Positions 37,766 to 51,500 of a stretch of DNA of 64,000 nucleotides are shown in pieces. The DNA lies in assembly GCF_029227915.1 (NCBI RefSeq), contig NC_079880.1, forward strand, positions 28,019,501-28,083,500. Reading direction: 5' to 3'. The notes below the pieces were generated by a model. The model ran no database searches, was not told the origin of the DNA, and saw only the letters and a program-made list of their open reading frames with translations. The stretch is from Hydractinia symbiolongicarpus (lineage: Eukaryota; Cnidaria; Hydrozoa; Anthoathecata; Hydractiniidae). Numbering within the stretch: position 1 is the stretch's first letter; the number at the start of each line of letters is the position of its first letter. The position numbers and the translations under genes were made by a program.

Positions 37766-38689
37766 AAAATCGTTCGGGAAACAAGTTTACTCCCTGGGTA
37801 CTTTCTTTGTATACATTCGACTATACAGGTCAAGCCCGGGATTTACGGGAAATCGCGGTTTTTGTTTGAGGGCGATTAAACTTCTTTTATTCAGCGTCTC
37901 ATCAAAAATGAAAACATTTTTGAAAACTACAAGTCTCATGCGTTTTAGTGGTAAAAAGATAATATAAAAAATCGTTTTGGAAATGAGTTTACTCACAGGG
38001 TACTTTCTTTGTATACATTCGACTATACAGGCCAAGCCCGGGATTTACGGGAAGGCGCGGGTTTTCGTTTGAGGGCGATTAAACTTCTTTTATTCAGCGT
38101 CTCATCAAAAATGAAAACATTTTTGAAAACTACAAGTCTCATGCGTTTTAGTGGTAAAAAGATAATATAAAAAATCGTTTTGGAAATGAGTTTACTCACA
38201 GGGTACTTTCTTTGTATACATTCGACTATACGGGCCAAGCCCGGGATTTACGGGAAATCGCGGATTTTCGTTTGCCGGCGATTAAACCTCTTTCATTAAG
38301 CGTCTCATCAAAAATGAAAACATTTTTGAAAACTACAAGTCTCATGCGTTGTAGTGGTGAAAAAATAATTTAAAAAATCGTTCGGAAAATGAGTTTACTC
38401 CCTGGGTACTTTCTTTGCATACTTTTGACTATACGGGCCGAGTCCGGGGTTTACGGGAAAAGGCGGGTTTTCGTTTGCCGGCGATTAAACTTCTTTTATT
38501 CAGCGTCTCATCAAAAATGAAAACATTTTTGAAAACTACAAGTCTCATGCGTTTTAGTGGTGAAAAGATAATTTAAAAAATCGTTTTGGAAATGAGTTTA
38601 CTCACAGGGTACTTTCTTTGTATCCATTCGACTATACAGGTCAAGCCCGGGATTTACGGGAAATCGCGGGTTTTTGTTTGCCGGCGATT
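37766..38689 (+). repeat. GAGGGCG monomers, partner of 40,908-41,602
   Basis: Bases 37,865-38,560 match 40,908-41,602 at an offset of 3,043 bp (15 units). Both contain successive GAGGGCG units, a CGCGGATTTTCG unit and the unusual GGGAAAAGGCGGG (38,461/41,504). The copies differ at GAAGGCGCGGG versus GAAGTCGCGGG. No gene is seen. Confidence 0.83.
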
Positions 38690-41275
38690 AAACCTCTTTC
38701 ATTAAGCGTTTCATCAAAAATGAAAACATTTTTAAAAACTACAAGTCTCATGCGTTGTAGTGGTAAAAAAATAATATAAAAAATCGTTTTGGAAATGAGT
38801 TTACTCACAGGGTACTTTCTTTGTATACATTCGACTATACGGGCCAAGCCCGGGATTTACGGGAAATCGCGGATTTTCGTTTGCCGGCGATTAAGCCTCT
38901 TTCAATAAGCGTCTCATCAAAAATGAAAACATTTTTGAAAACTACAAGTCTCATGCGTTGTAGTGGTGAAAAAATAATTTAAAAATTCGTTCGGAAAATG
39001 AGTTTACTCCCTGGGTACTTTCTTTGCATACTTTTGACTATACGGACCGAGTCCGGGGTTTACGGGAAATGGTGGGTTTTCGTTTGCCGGCGATTAAACT
39101 TCTTTTATTCAGCGTCTCATCAAAAATGAAAACATTTTTGAAAACTACAAGTCTCATGCGTTTTAGTGGTAAAAAGATAATTTAAAAAATCGTTTTGGAA
39201 ATGAGTTTAATCACAGGGTGCTTCTTTGTATACATTCGACTATACAGGCCAAGCCCGGGATTTACGGGAAATCGCGGGTTTTCGTTTGCCGGCGATTAAA
39301 CTTCTTTTATTCAGCGTCTCATCAAAAATGAAAACATTTTTGAGAACTACAAGTCTCATGCGTTGTAGCGGTGAAAAAGGTATTTAAAAAATCGTTCGCA
39401 ACATAAGTTTACTCCCTGGGTACTTTCTTTGTATACTTTTGACTATACGGGCCGAGTCCGGGGTTCACGGGAAATGCCGGGTTTTCGTTTGCCGGCGATT
39501 AAACTTCTTTTATTCAGCGTCCCATCAAATATGGAAACATTTTTGAAAACTACAAGTCTCATGCTTTTTAGTGGTAAAAAAATAATATAAAAAATCGTTC
39601 GGAAAATGAGTTTACTCCCTGGGTACTTTCTTTGTATACTTTTGACTATACGGGCCGAGTCCGGGATTTACGGGAAATCGCGGATTTTCGTTTGCCGGCG
39701 ATTAAACCTCTTTCATTAAGCGTCTCATCAAAAATGAAAACATTTTTGAAAACTACAAGTCTCATGCGTTGTAGTGGTGAAAAAATAATTTAAAAATTCG
39801 TTCGGAAAATGAGTTTACTCCCTGGGTACTTTCTTTGCATACTTTTGACTATACGGGCCGAGTCCGGGGTTTACGGGAAATGGTGGGTTTTCGTTTGCCG
39901 GCGATTAAACTTCTTTTATTCAGCGTCTCATCAAAAATGAAAACATTTTTGAAAACTACAAGTCTCATGCGTTTTAGTGGTAAAAAGATAATTTAAAAAA
40001 TCGTTTTGGAAATGAGTTTAATCACAGGGTGCTTCTTTGTATACATTCGACTATACAGGCCAAGCCCGGGATTTACGGGAAATCGCGGGTTTTCGTTTGC
40101 CGGCGATTAAACTTCTTTTATTCAGCGTCTCATCAAAAATGAAAACATTTTTAAGAACTACAAGTCTCATGCGTTGTAGCGGTGAAAAAGGTATTTAAAA
40201 AATCGTTCGCAACATAAGTTTACTCCCTGGGTACTTTCTTTGTATACTTTTGACTATACGGGCCGAGTCCGGGGTTCACGGGAAATGCCGGGTTTTCGTT
40301 TGCCGGCGATTAAACTTCTTTTATTCAGCGTCCCATCAAATATGAAAACATTTTTGAAAACTACAAGTCTCATGCGTTTTAGTGGTAAAAAAATAATATA
40401 AAAAATTGTTCGGAAAATGAGTTTACTCCCTGGGTACTTTCTTTGTATACTTTTGACTATACGGGCCGAGTCCGGGGTTTACGGGAAATGGCGGGTTTTC
40501 GTTTGCCGGCGATTAAACTTCTTTTATTCAGCGTCTCATCAAAAATGAAAACATTTTTAAAAACTACAAGTCTCATGCGTTTTAGTGGTGAAAAGATAAT
40601 TTAAAAAATCGTTTTGGAAATGAGTTTACTCACAGGGTACTTTCTTTGTATACATTCGACTATACAGGTCAAGCCCGGGATTTACGGGAAATCGCGGGTT
40701 TTTGTTTGCCGGCGATTAAACCACTTTCATTAAGCGTCTCATCAAAAATGAAAACATTTCTAAAAACTACAAGTCTCATGCGTTTTAGTGGTGAAAAAAT
40801 AATTTAAAAAATCGTTCGGGAAATAAGTTTACTCCCTGGGTACTTTCTTTGTATACTTTTGACTATACGGGCCGAGTCCAGGATTTACGGGAAGTCACGG
40901 GTTTTCGTTTGAGGGCGATTAAACTTCTTTTATTCAGCGTCTCATCAAAAATGAAAACATTTTTGAAAACTACAAGTCTCATGCGTTTTAGTGTTAAAAA
41001 GATAATATAAAAAATCGTTTTGGAAATGAGTTTACTCACAGGGTACTTTCTTTGTATACATTCGACTATACAGGCCAAGCCCGGGATTTACGGGAAGTCG
41101 CGGGTTTTCGTTTGAGGGCGATTAAACTTCTTTTATTCAGCGTCTCATCAAAAATGAAAACATTTTTGAAAACTACAAGTCTCATGCGTTTTAGTGGTAA
41201 AAAGATAATATAAAAAATCGTTTTGGAAATGAGTTTACTCACAGGGTACTTTCTTTGTATACATTCGACTATACG
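38690..41275 (+). repeat. 23-mer-offset duplicated segment, copy 2
   Basis: Partner of 34,030-36,610. It reads GCCGGCG and CAGCGTCTC where copy 1 has the GCAAGCG and CAGCCTCTC variants (35,436), so those changes arose in copy 1 before its 1,825-bp duplication, or were corrected here. Confidence 0.86.
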
Positions 41276-44015
41276 GGCCAAGCCCGGGATTTACGGGAAA
41301 TCGCGGATTTTCGTTTGCCGGCGATTAAACCTCTTTCATTAAGCGTCTCATCAAAAATGAAAACATTTTTGAAAACTACAAGTCTCATGCGTTGTAGTGG
41401 TGAAAAAATAATTTAAAAAATCGTTCGGAAAATGAGTTTACTCCCTGGGTACTTTCTTTGCATACTTTTGACTATACGGGCCGAGTCCGGGGTTTACGGG
41501 AAAAGGCGGGTTTTCGTTTGCCGGCGATTAAACTTCTTTTATTCAGCGTCTCATCAAAAATGAAAACATTTTTGAAAACTACAAGTCTCATGCGTTTTAG
41601 TGGTAAAAAGATAATTTAAAAAATCGTTTTGGAAATGAGTTTAATCACAGGGTGCTTCTTTGTATACATTCGACTATACAGGCCAAGCCCGGGATTTACG
41701 GGAAATCGCGGGTTTTCGTTTGCCGGCGATTAAACTTCTTTTATTCAGCGTCTCATCAAAAATGAAAACATTTTTAAGAACTACAAGTCTCATGCGTTGT
41801 AGCGGTGAAAAAGGTATTTAAAAAATCGTTCGCAACATAAGTTTACTCCCTGGGTACTTTCTTTGTATACTTTTGACTATACGGGCCGAGCCCGGGGTTC
41901 ACGGGAAATGCCGGGTTTTCGTTTGCCGGCGATTAAACTTCTTTTATTCAGCGTCCCATCAAATATGAAAACATTTTTGAAAACTACAAGTCTCATGCGT
42001 TTTAGTGGTAAAAAAATAATATAAAAAATTGTTCGGAAAATGAGTTTACTCCCTGGGTACTTTCTTTGTATACTTTTGACTATACGGGCCGAGTCCGGGG
42101 TTTACGGGAAATGGCGGGTTTTCGTTTGCCGGCGATTAAACTTCTTTTATTCAGCGTCTCATCAAAAATGAAAACATTTTTGAAAACTACAAGTCTCATG
42201 CGTTTTAGTGGTGAAAAGATAATTTAAAAAATCGTTTTGGAAATGAGTTTACTCACAGGGTACTTTCTTTGTATCCATTCGACTATACAGGTCAAGCCCG
42301 GGATTTACGGGAAATCGCGGGTTTTTGTTTGCCGGCGATTAAACCACTTTCATTAAGCGTCACCTCAAAAATGAAAACATTTCTAAAAACTACAAGTCTC
42401 ATGCGTTTTAGTGGTGAAAAAATAATTTAAAAAATTGTTCGGGAAATGAGTTTACTCCCTGGGTACTTTCTTTGTATACTTTTGACTATACGGGCCGAGT
42501 CCAGGATTTACGGGAAGTCACGGGTTTTCGTTTGAGGGCGATTAAACTTCTTATATTCAGCGTCTCATCAAAAATGAAAACATTTTTGAAAACTACAAGT
42601 CTCATGCGTTTTAGTGTTAAAAAAATATTATAAAAAATCGTTCGGAAAATGAGTTTACTCCCTGGGTACTTTCTTTGTATGCCTTTGACTATACGGCCGA
42701 GTCTGGGGTTTACGGGAAATGGCGGGTTTTTGTTTGCCGGCGATTAAACTTCTTTTATTCAGCGTCTCATCAAAAATGAAAACATTTTTGAAAACTACAA
42801 GTCTCATGCGTTTTAGTGGTGAAAAGATAATTTAAAAAATCGTTTTGGAAATGATTTTACTCACAGGGTACTTTCTTTGTATACTTTTGACTATACGGGC
42901 TGAGCCCGGGATTTACGGGAAATGACGGGTTTTCGTTTGCCGGCGATTAAACATCTTTTATTCTGCGTCTCATCAAAAATGAAAGCATTTTTGAAAACTA
43001 CAAGTCTCATGCGTTTTAGTGGTGAAAATATAATTTAAAAAATCGCTTTGGAAATGAGTTTACTCACAGGGTACTTTCTTTTTATACATTAGACTATACA
43101 GGCCAAGCCCGGGATTTACGGGAAATCGCGGGTTTTCGTTTGCCGGCGATTAAACCACTTTTATTAAGCGTCTCATCAAAAATGAAAACATTTCTGAAAA
43201 TTACAAGTCCCATGCGTTTTAGTGGTGAAAAAATAATTTAAAAAATCGTTCGGGAAATGAGTTTACTCCCTGGGTACTTTCTTTGTATACTTTTGACTAT
43301 ACGGGCCGAGTCCGGGATTAACGGGTAATCGCAGGATTTCGTTTGCCGGCGATTAAACTTCTTTTATTCAGCGTCTCATCAAAAATGAAAAAATTTTTGA
43401 AAACTACAAGCCTCATGCGTTTTAGTGGTAAAAAGATAATTTAAAAAATCGTTTTGGAAATGAGTTTAATCACAGGGTGCTTCTTTGTATACATTCGACT
43501 ATACAGGCCAAGCCCGGGATTTACGGGAAATCGCGGGTTTTCGTTTGCCGGCGATTAAACTTCTTTTATTCAGCGTTTCATCAAAAATGAAAACATTTTT
43601 AAGAACTACAAGTCTCATGCGTTGTAGCGGTGAAAAAAGTATTTAAAAAATCGTTCGCAACATAAGTTTACTCCCTGGGTACTTTCTTTGTATACTTTTG
43701 ACTATACGGGCCGAGTCCGGGGTTTACGGGAAATGCCGGGTTTTCCTTTGCCGGCGATTAAACTTCTTTTATTCAGCGTCCCATCAAATATGAAAACATT
43801 TTTGAAAACTACAAGACTCATGCTTTTTAGTGGTAAAAAAATAATATAAAAAATCGTTCGGAAAATGAGTTTACTCCCTGGGTACTTTCTTTGTATACTT
43901 TTGACTATACGGGCCGAGTCCGGGGTTTACGGGAAATGGCGGGTTTTCGTTTGCCGGCGATTAAACTTCTTTTATTCAGCGTCTCATCAAAAATGAAAAC
44001 ATTTTTGAAAACTAC
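41276..44015 (+). repeat. Mosaic monomers, partly an 8-mer duplicate and partly matching 62.4 kb
   Basis: Bases 41,605 to about 42,280 match about 39,983-40,660 at an offset of 1,622-1,623 bp (TCCCATC at 40,331 and 41,954). Bases about 42,530-42,850 carry GATTAAACTTCTTATATTC and GTATGCCTTTGAC with GAGTCTGGGG, which recur 19,860 bp away at about 62,390-62,710. A unit near 42,890 starts GGGCTGAGCCCGG and carries ATTCTGCGTCTC and GAAAGCATT, shared with 46,740, 54,700 (partly) and 63,749. Confidence 0.8.
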
Positions 44016-44827
44016 AAATCTCATGCGTTTTAGTGGTGAAAAAATAATTTAAAAAATCGTTTAAGAAATGAGTTTACTCACAGGGTACTTTCTTTGTATA
44101 CATTCGACTATACAGGCCAAGCCCGGGATTTACGGGAAATCGCGGGTTTTTGTTTGCCGGCGATTAAACCACTTTCATTAAGCGTCTCATCAAGAATGAA
44201 AACATTTCTAAAAACTACAAGTCTCATGCGTTTCAGTGGTGAAAAAATAATTTAAAAAATCGTTCGGGAAATGAGTTTACTCCCTGGGTACTTTCTTTGT
44301 ATACTTTTGACTATACGGGCCGAGTCCTGGATTTACGGGAAGTCGCGGGTTTTCGTTTGAGGGCGATTAAACTTCTTTTATCCAGCGTCTCATCAAAAAT
44401 GAAAACATTTTTGAAAACTACAAGTCTCATGCGTTTTAGTGGTAAAAAGATAATATAAAAATTCGTTTTGGAAATGAGTTTACTCACAAGGTACTTTCTT
44501 TGTATACATTCGACTATAAAGGCCAAGCCCGGGATTTACGGGAAATCGCGGGTTTTGTTTTGCCGGCGATTAAACCACTTTCATTAAGCGTCTCATCAAA
44601 AATGAAAACATTTCTAAAAACTACAAGTCTCATGCGTTTTAGTGGTGAAAAAATAATTTAAAAAATCGTTCGGGAAATGAGTTTACTCCCTGGGTACTTT
44701 CTTTGTATACTTTTGACTATACGGGCCGAGTCCAGGATTTACGGGAAGTTGCGGGTTTTCGTTTGAGGGCGATTAAACTTCTTTTATTCAGCGTCTCATC
44801 AAAAATGAAAACATTTTTGAAAACTAC
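44016..44827 (+). repeat. 4-mer tandem duplication (811-812 bp), copy 1
   Basis: Four monomers marked by ACTACAAATCTC, CATCAAGAATG, CGTTTCAGTGG, GTCCTGGATT with GAGGGCG and TTATCCAGCG, and TCACAAGGTAC with AAATTCGTTTTGG. The same order follows immediately. Confidence 0.9.
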
Positions 44828-45638
44828 AAATCTCATGCGTTTTAGTGGTGAAAAAATAATTTAAAAAATCGTTTGGGAAATGAGTTTACTCACAGGGTAC
44901 TTTCTTTGTATACATTCGACTATACAGGCCAAGCCCGGGATTTACGGGAAATCGCGGGTTTTTGTTTGCCGGCGATTAACCACTTTCATTAAGCGTCTCA
45001 TCAAGAATGAAAACATTTCTAAAAACTACAAGTCTCATGCGTTTCAGTGGTGAAAAAATAATTTAAAAAATCGTTCGGGAAATGAGTTTACTCCCTGGGT
45101 ACTTTCTTTGTATACTTTTGACTATACGGGCCGAGTCCTGGATTTACGGGAAGTCGCGGGTTTTCGTTTGAGGGCGATTAAACTTCTTTTATCCAGCGTC
45201 TCATCAAAAATGAAAACATTTTTGAAAACTACAAGTCTCATGCGTTTTAGTGGTAAAAAGATAATATAAAAATTCGTTTTGGAAATGAGTTTACTCACAA
45301 GGTACTTTCTTTGTATACATTCGACTATACAGGCCAAGCCCGGGATTTACGGGAAATCGCGGGTTTTGTTTTGCCGGCGATTAAACCACTTTCATTAGGC
45401 GTCTCATCAAAAATGAAAACATTTCTAAAAACTACAAGTCTCATGCGTTTTAGTGGTGAAAAAATAATTTAAAAAATCGTTCGGGAAATGAGTTTACTCC
45501 CTGGGTACTTTCTTTGTATACTTTTGACTATACGGGCCGAGTCCAGGATTTACGGGAAGTCGCGGGTTTTCGTTTGAGGGCGATTAAACTTCTTTTATTC
45601 AGCGTCTCATCAAAAATGAAAACATTCTTGAAAACTAC
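44828..45638 (+). repeat. 4-mer tandem duplication, copy 2
   Basis: Repeats all the private marks of 44,016-44,827 (for example CAAGAATGAA at 44,191 and 45,002). One base is lost in GATTAACCAC near 44,979, giving the 811-bp offset. Differences are few: CGTTTAAG/CGTTTGGG, TATAAAGG/TATACAGG and TTAAGCG/TTAGGCG. Confidence 0.9.
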
Positions 45639-48559
45639 AAGTCTCATGCGTTTTAGTGGTAAAAAGATAATATAAAAAATCGTTTTGGAAATGAGTTTAC
45701 TCACAGGGTACTTTCTTTGTATACATTCGACTATACGGGCCAAGCCCGGGATTTACGGGAAATCGCGGATTTTCGTTTGCCGGCGATTAAACCTCTTTCA
45801 TTAAGCGTCTCATCAAAAATGAAAACATTTTTGAAAACTACAAGTCTCATGCGTTGTAGTGGTGAAAAAATAATTTAAAAAATCGTTCGCAACATGAGTT
45901 TACTCCCTGGGTACTTTCTTTGTATACTTTTGACTATACGGGTCGAGTCCGGGGTTTACAGGAAATGCCGGGGTTTCGTTTGCCGTCGATTAAACTTCTT
46001 TTATTCAGCGTCCCATCAAATATGAAAACATTTTTGAAAACTACAAGTCTCATGCGTTTTAGTGGTAAAAAAATAATATAAAAAATCGTTCGGAAAATGA
46101 GTTTACTCCCTGGGTACTTTCTTTGTATACTTTTGACTATACGGGCCGAGTCCGGGGTTTACGGGAAATGGCGGGTTTTCGTTTGCCGGCGATTAAACTT
46201 CTTTTATTCAGCGTCTCATCAAAAATGAAAACATTTTTGAAAACTACAAGTCTCATGCGTTTTAGTGGTGAAAAGATAATTTAAAAAATCGTTTTGGAAA
46301 TGAGTTTACTCACAGGGTACTTTCTTTGTATACATTCGACTATACAGGTCAAGCCCGGGATTTACGGGAAATCGCGGGTTTTTGTTTGCCGGCGATTAAA
46401 CCACTTTCATTAAGCGTCTCATCAAAAATGAAAACATTTCTAAAAACTACAAGTCTCATGCGCTTTAGTGGTGAAAAAATAATTTAAAAAATCGTTCGGG
46501 AATTGAGTTTACTCCCTGGGTACTTTCTTTGTATACTTTTGACTATACGGGCCGAGTCCAGGATTTACGGGAAGTCGCGGGTTTTCGTTTGAGAACGATT
46601 AAACTTCTTTTATTCAGCGTCTCATCAAAAATGAAAACATTTTTGAAAACTACAAGTCTCATGCGTTGGAGTGGTGAAAAAATGGAATAGTGGAAATGAG
46701 TTTACACCCTGGGTACTTTCTTTGTATACTTTTGACGATACGGGCTGAGCCCGGGATTTACGGGAAATGGCGGGTTTTCGTTTGCCGGCGATTAAACATC
46801 TTTTATTCTGCGTCTCATCAAAAATGAAAGCATTTTTGAAAACTACAAGTCTCATGCGTTTTAGTGGTGAAAAGATAATTTAAAAAATCGTTTTGGATAT
46901 GAGTTTACTCACAGGGTACTTTCTTTTTGTACATTCGACTATACAGGCCAAGCCCGGGATTTACGGGAAATCGCGGGTTTTCGTTTGCCGGCGATTAAAC
47001 CACTTTCATTAAGCGTCTCATCAAAAATGAAAACATTTCTGAAAACTACAAGTCTCATGCGTTTTAGTGGTGAAAAAATAATTTAAAAAATCGTTCGGGA
47101 AATGAGTTTACTCCCTGGGTACTTTCTTTGTATGCCTTTGACTATACGGCCGAGTCCGGGATTTACGGGAAGTCGCGGGTTTTCGTTTGAGGGCGATTAA
47201 ACTCCTTTTATTCAGCGTCTCATCAAAAATGAAAACATTTTTAAAAACTGCAAGTCTCATGGGCTTTAGTGGTGAATAAATAATTTAAAAAATCGTTTTG
47301 GAAATGAGTTTACTCACAGGGTACTTTCTTTTTATACATTCGACTATACAGGCCAAGCCCGGGATTTACGGGAAATTGCGGGTTTTCGTTTGCCGCCGAT
47401 TTAACCACTTTCATTAAGCGTCTCATCAAAAATGAAAACATTTCTGAAAACTACAAGTCTCATGCGTTTTAGTGGTGAAAAGATAATTTAAAAAATCGTT
47501 TTGGAAATGAGTTTACTCACAGGGTACTTTCTTTTTATACATTCGACTATACAGGCCAAGCCCGGGATTTACGGGAAATTGCGGGTTTTCGTTTGCCGCC
47601 GATTAAACCACTTTCCTTAAGCGTCTCATCAAAAATGAAAACATTTCTGAAAACTACAAGTCTCATGCGTTTTAGTAGTGAAAAAATCACTTAAAAAATC
47701 GTTCGGAAAATGAGTTTACTCCCTGGGTACTTTCTTTGTATACTTTTGACTATACGGGCCGAGTCCGGGGTTTACGGGAAATGGCGGGTTTTCGTTTGCC
47801 GGCGATTAAACTTCTTTTATTCAGCGTCTCATCAAAAATGAAAACATTTTTGAAAACTACAAGTCTCATGCGATTTAGTGGTGAAAAGATAATTTAAAAA
47901 ATCGTTTTCGAAATGAGTTTACTCACAGGGTACTTTCTTTGTATACTTTTGACTATACGGGCCGAGTCCGGGATTTACGGGAAGTCGCGGGTTGTCATTT
48001 GAGGGCGATTAAACTTCTTTTATTCAGCGTCTCATCAAAAATGAAAACATTTTTAAAAACTACAAGTCTGAAGCTTGTAGTGGTGAAAAAATAATTTAAA
48101 AAATCGTTCGGAAAATGAGTTTACTCCCTGGGTACTTTCTTTGTATACTTTTGACTATACGGGCCGAGTCCGGGGTTTACGGGAAATGGCGGGTTTTCGT
48201 TTGCCGGCGATTAAACTTCTTTTATTCAGCGTCTCATCAAAAATGAAAACATTTTTGAAAACGACAAGTCTCATGCGTTGTAGTGGTGAAAAAATAATTT
48301 AAAAATTCGTTCGGAAAATGAGTTTACTCCCTGGGTACTTTCTTTGCATACTTTTGACTATACGGGCCGAGTCCGGGGTTTACAGGAAATGGCGGGTTTT
48401 CGTTTGCCGGCGATTAAACTTCTTTTATTCAGCGTCTCATCAAAAATGAAAACATTTTTGAAAACTACAAGTCTCATGCGTTTTAGTGGTAAAAAGATAA
48501 TTTAAAAAATCGCTTTGGAAATGAGTTTAATCACAGGGTACTTCTTTGTATACATTCGA
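45639..48559 (+). repeat. Mixed monomers with one 193-bp short unit
   Basis: Ordinary units of the right-hand subfamilies, plus paired units with GGGAAATTGCGGG and GCCGCCGATT (about 47,370 and 47,577) and a HindIII-type unit near 48,073 reading CTGAAGCTTG. The short unit at 46,547-46,739 is listed separately. Bases about 46,555-46,991 match 63,564-64,000 at an offset of 17,009 bp. No gene is seen. Confidence 0.78.
46547..46739 (+). repeat. 193-bp short monomer with GGAATAGT filler, copy 1
   Basis: In place of the A/T-rich AATTTAAAAAATCGTTCG, the unit reads GAAAAAATGGAATAGTGGAAA: 18 bases replaced by 8. It also carries GTTGGAGTGG. It is followed by a unit starting CGATACGGGCTGAGCCCGG with TTATTCTGCG. 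The same replacement is found at 62,889 and 63,698. Confidence 0.92.
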
Positions 48560-51500
48560 CTATACAGGCCAAGCCCGGGATTTACGGGAAATCGCGGGTT
48601 TTCGTTTGCCGGCGATTAAACCACTTTCATTAAGCGTCTTATCAAAAATGAAAACATTTCTGAAAACTACAAGTCTCATGCGTTTTAGTGGTGAAAAAAT
48701 AATTTAAAAAATCGTTCGGGAAATGAGTTTACTCCCTGGGTACTTTCTTTGTATACTTTTGACTATACGGGCCGAGTCCGGGATTTACGGGAAGTAGCGG
48801 GTTTTCGTTTGAGGGCGATTAAACTCCTTTTATTCAGCGTCTCATCAAAAATGAAAACATTTTTAAAAACTGCAAGTCTCATGGGCTTTAGTGGTGAAAT
48901 AATAATTTAAAAAATCGTTTTGGAAATGAGTTTACACACAGGGTACTTTCTTTTTATACATTTGACTATACAGGCCAAGCCCGGGATTTACGGGAAATTG
49001 CGGGTTTTCGTTTGCCGCTGATTAAACCACTTTCATTAAGCGTCTCATCAAAAATGAAAACATTTCTGAAAACTACAAGTCTCATGCGTTTTAGTGGTGA
49101 AAAGATAATTTAAAAAATCGTTTTGGAAATGAGTTTACTCACAGGGTACTTTCTTTTTATACATTTGACTATACAGGCCAAGCCCGGGATTTACGGGAAA
49201 TCGCGGGTTTTCGTTTGCCGGCGATTAAACCACTTTCATTAAGCGTCTTATCAAAAATGAAAACATTTCTGAAAACTACAAGTCTCATGCGTTTTAGTGG
49301 TGAAAAAATAATTTAAAAAATCGTTCGGGAAATGAGTTTACTCCCTGGGTACTTTCTTTGTATACTTTTGACTATACGGGCCGAGTCCGGGATTTACGGG
49401 AAGTAGCGGGTTTTCGTTTGAGGGCGATTAAACTCCTTTTATTCAGCGTCTCATCAAAAATGAAAACATTTTTAAAAACTGCAAGTCTCATGGGCTTTAG
49501 TGGTGAAATAATAATTTAAAAAATCGTTTTGGAAATGAGTTTACTCACAGGGTACTTTCTTTTTATACATTTGACTATACAGGCCAAGCCCGGGATTTAC
49601 GGGAAATTGCGGGTTTTCGTTTGCCGCTGATTAAACCACTTTCATTAAGCGTCTCATCAAAAATGAAAACATTTCTGAAAACTACAAGTCTCATGCGTTT
49701 TAGTGATGAAAAGATAATTTAAAAAATCGTTTTGGAAATGAGTTTACTCACAGGGTACTTTCTTTTTATAAATTCGACTATACAGGCCAAGCCCGGGATT
49801 TACGGGAAATTGCGGGTTTTCGTTTGCCGCCGATTAAACCACTTTCCTTAAGCGTCTCATCAAAAATGAAAACATTTCTGAAAACTACAAGTCTCATGCG
49901 TTTTAGTAGTGAAAGAATAACTTAAAAAATCGTTCGGAAAATGAGTTTACTCACAGGGTTCTTTCTTTGTATACTTTTGACTATACGGGCCGAGTCCGGG
50001 ATTTACGGGAAGTCGCAGGTTTTCGTTTGAGGGCGATTAAACTCCTTTTATTCAGCGTCTCATCAAAAATGAAAACATTTTTAAAAACTGCAAGTCTCAT
50101 GGGCTTTAGTGGTGAAATAATAATTTAAAAAATCGTTTTGGAAATGAGTTTACTCACAGGGTACTTTCTTTTTATACATTCGACTATACAGGCCAAGCCC
50201 GGGATTTACGGGAAATTGCGGGTTTTCGTTTGCCGCCGATTAAACCACTTTCCTTAAGAGTCTCATCAAAAATGAAAACATTTCTGAAAACTACAAGTCT
50301 CATGCGTTTTAGTAGTGAAAAAATAACTTAAAAATCGTTCGGAAAATGAGTTTACTCCCTGGGTACTTTCTTTGTTTACCTTTGACTATACGGGCCGAGT
50401 CCAGGGTTTACTGGAAATAGCGGGTTTTCGTTTGCCGGCGATTAAACTTCTTTTATTCAGCGTCTCATCAAAAATGAAAACATTTTTGAAAACTACAAGT
50501 CTCATGTGTTTTAGTGGTGAAAAGATAATTTAAAAAATCGTTTTGGAAATGAATTTACTCACTGGGTACTTTCTTTGTATACTTTTGACTATACGGGCCG
50601 AGTCCGGAATTTACGGGAAGTTGCGGGTTTTCGTTTGAGGGCGATTAAACTTCTTTTATTCAGCGTCTCATCAAAAATGAAAACATTTTTGAAAACTACA
50701 AGTCTCAAGCTTGTAGTGGTGAAAAAATAATTTAAAAAGTCGTTCGGAAAATGAGTTTACTCCCTGGGTACTTTCTTTGTATACTTTTGACTATACGGGC
50801 CGAGTCCGGGGTTTACGGGAAATGGCGGGTTTTCGTTTGCCGGCGATTAAACTTCTTTTATTCAGCGTCTCATCAAAAATGAAAACATTTTTAAAAAACA
50901 CAAGTCTCATGCGTTTTAGTGGTGAAAAAATAATTTAAAAAATCGTTCGGGAAATGAGTTTACTCCCTGGGTACTTTCTTTGTATACTTTTGACTATGCG
51001 GGCCGAGTCCGGGGTTTACGGGAAATGGCGGGTTTTCGTTTGCCGGCGATTAAACTTCTTTTATTCAGCGTCTCATCAAAAATGAAAACATTTTTGAAAA
51101 CTACAGTTCTCAAGCGTTCTAGTGGTGAAAAGATAATTTAAAAAATCGTTTTGGAAATGAGTTTACTCACAGGGTACTTTCTTTGTATACATTCGACTAT
51201 ACGGGCCAAGCCCGGGATTTACGGGAAATCGCGGGTTTTTGTTTGCCGGCGATTAAACTTTTTTTATTCAGCGTCTCATCAAAAATAAGAACATTTTTGA
51301 AAACTACAAGTCTCATGCGTTTTAGTGGTGAAAAAATAATTTAAAAAGTCGTTCGGGAAATGAGTTTACTCCCTGGGTACTTTCCTTGTATACTTTTGAC
51401 TATACGGGCCGAGTCCGGGATTTACGGGAAATCGCAGGTTTTAGTTTGCCGGCGATTAAATTTCTTTTATTCAGCGTCTCATCAAAAATAAAACATTTTT

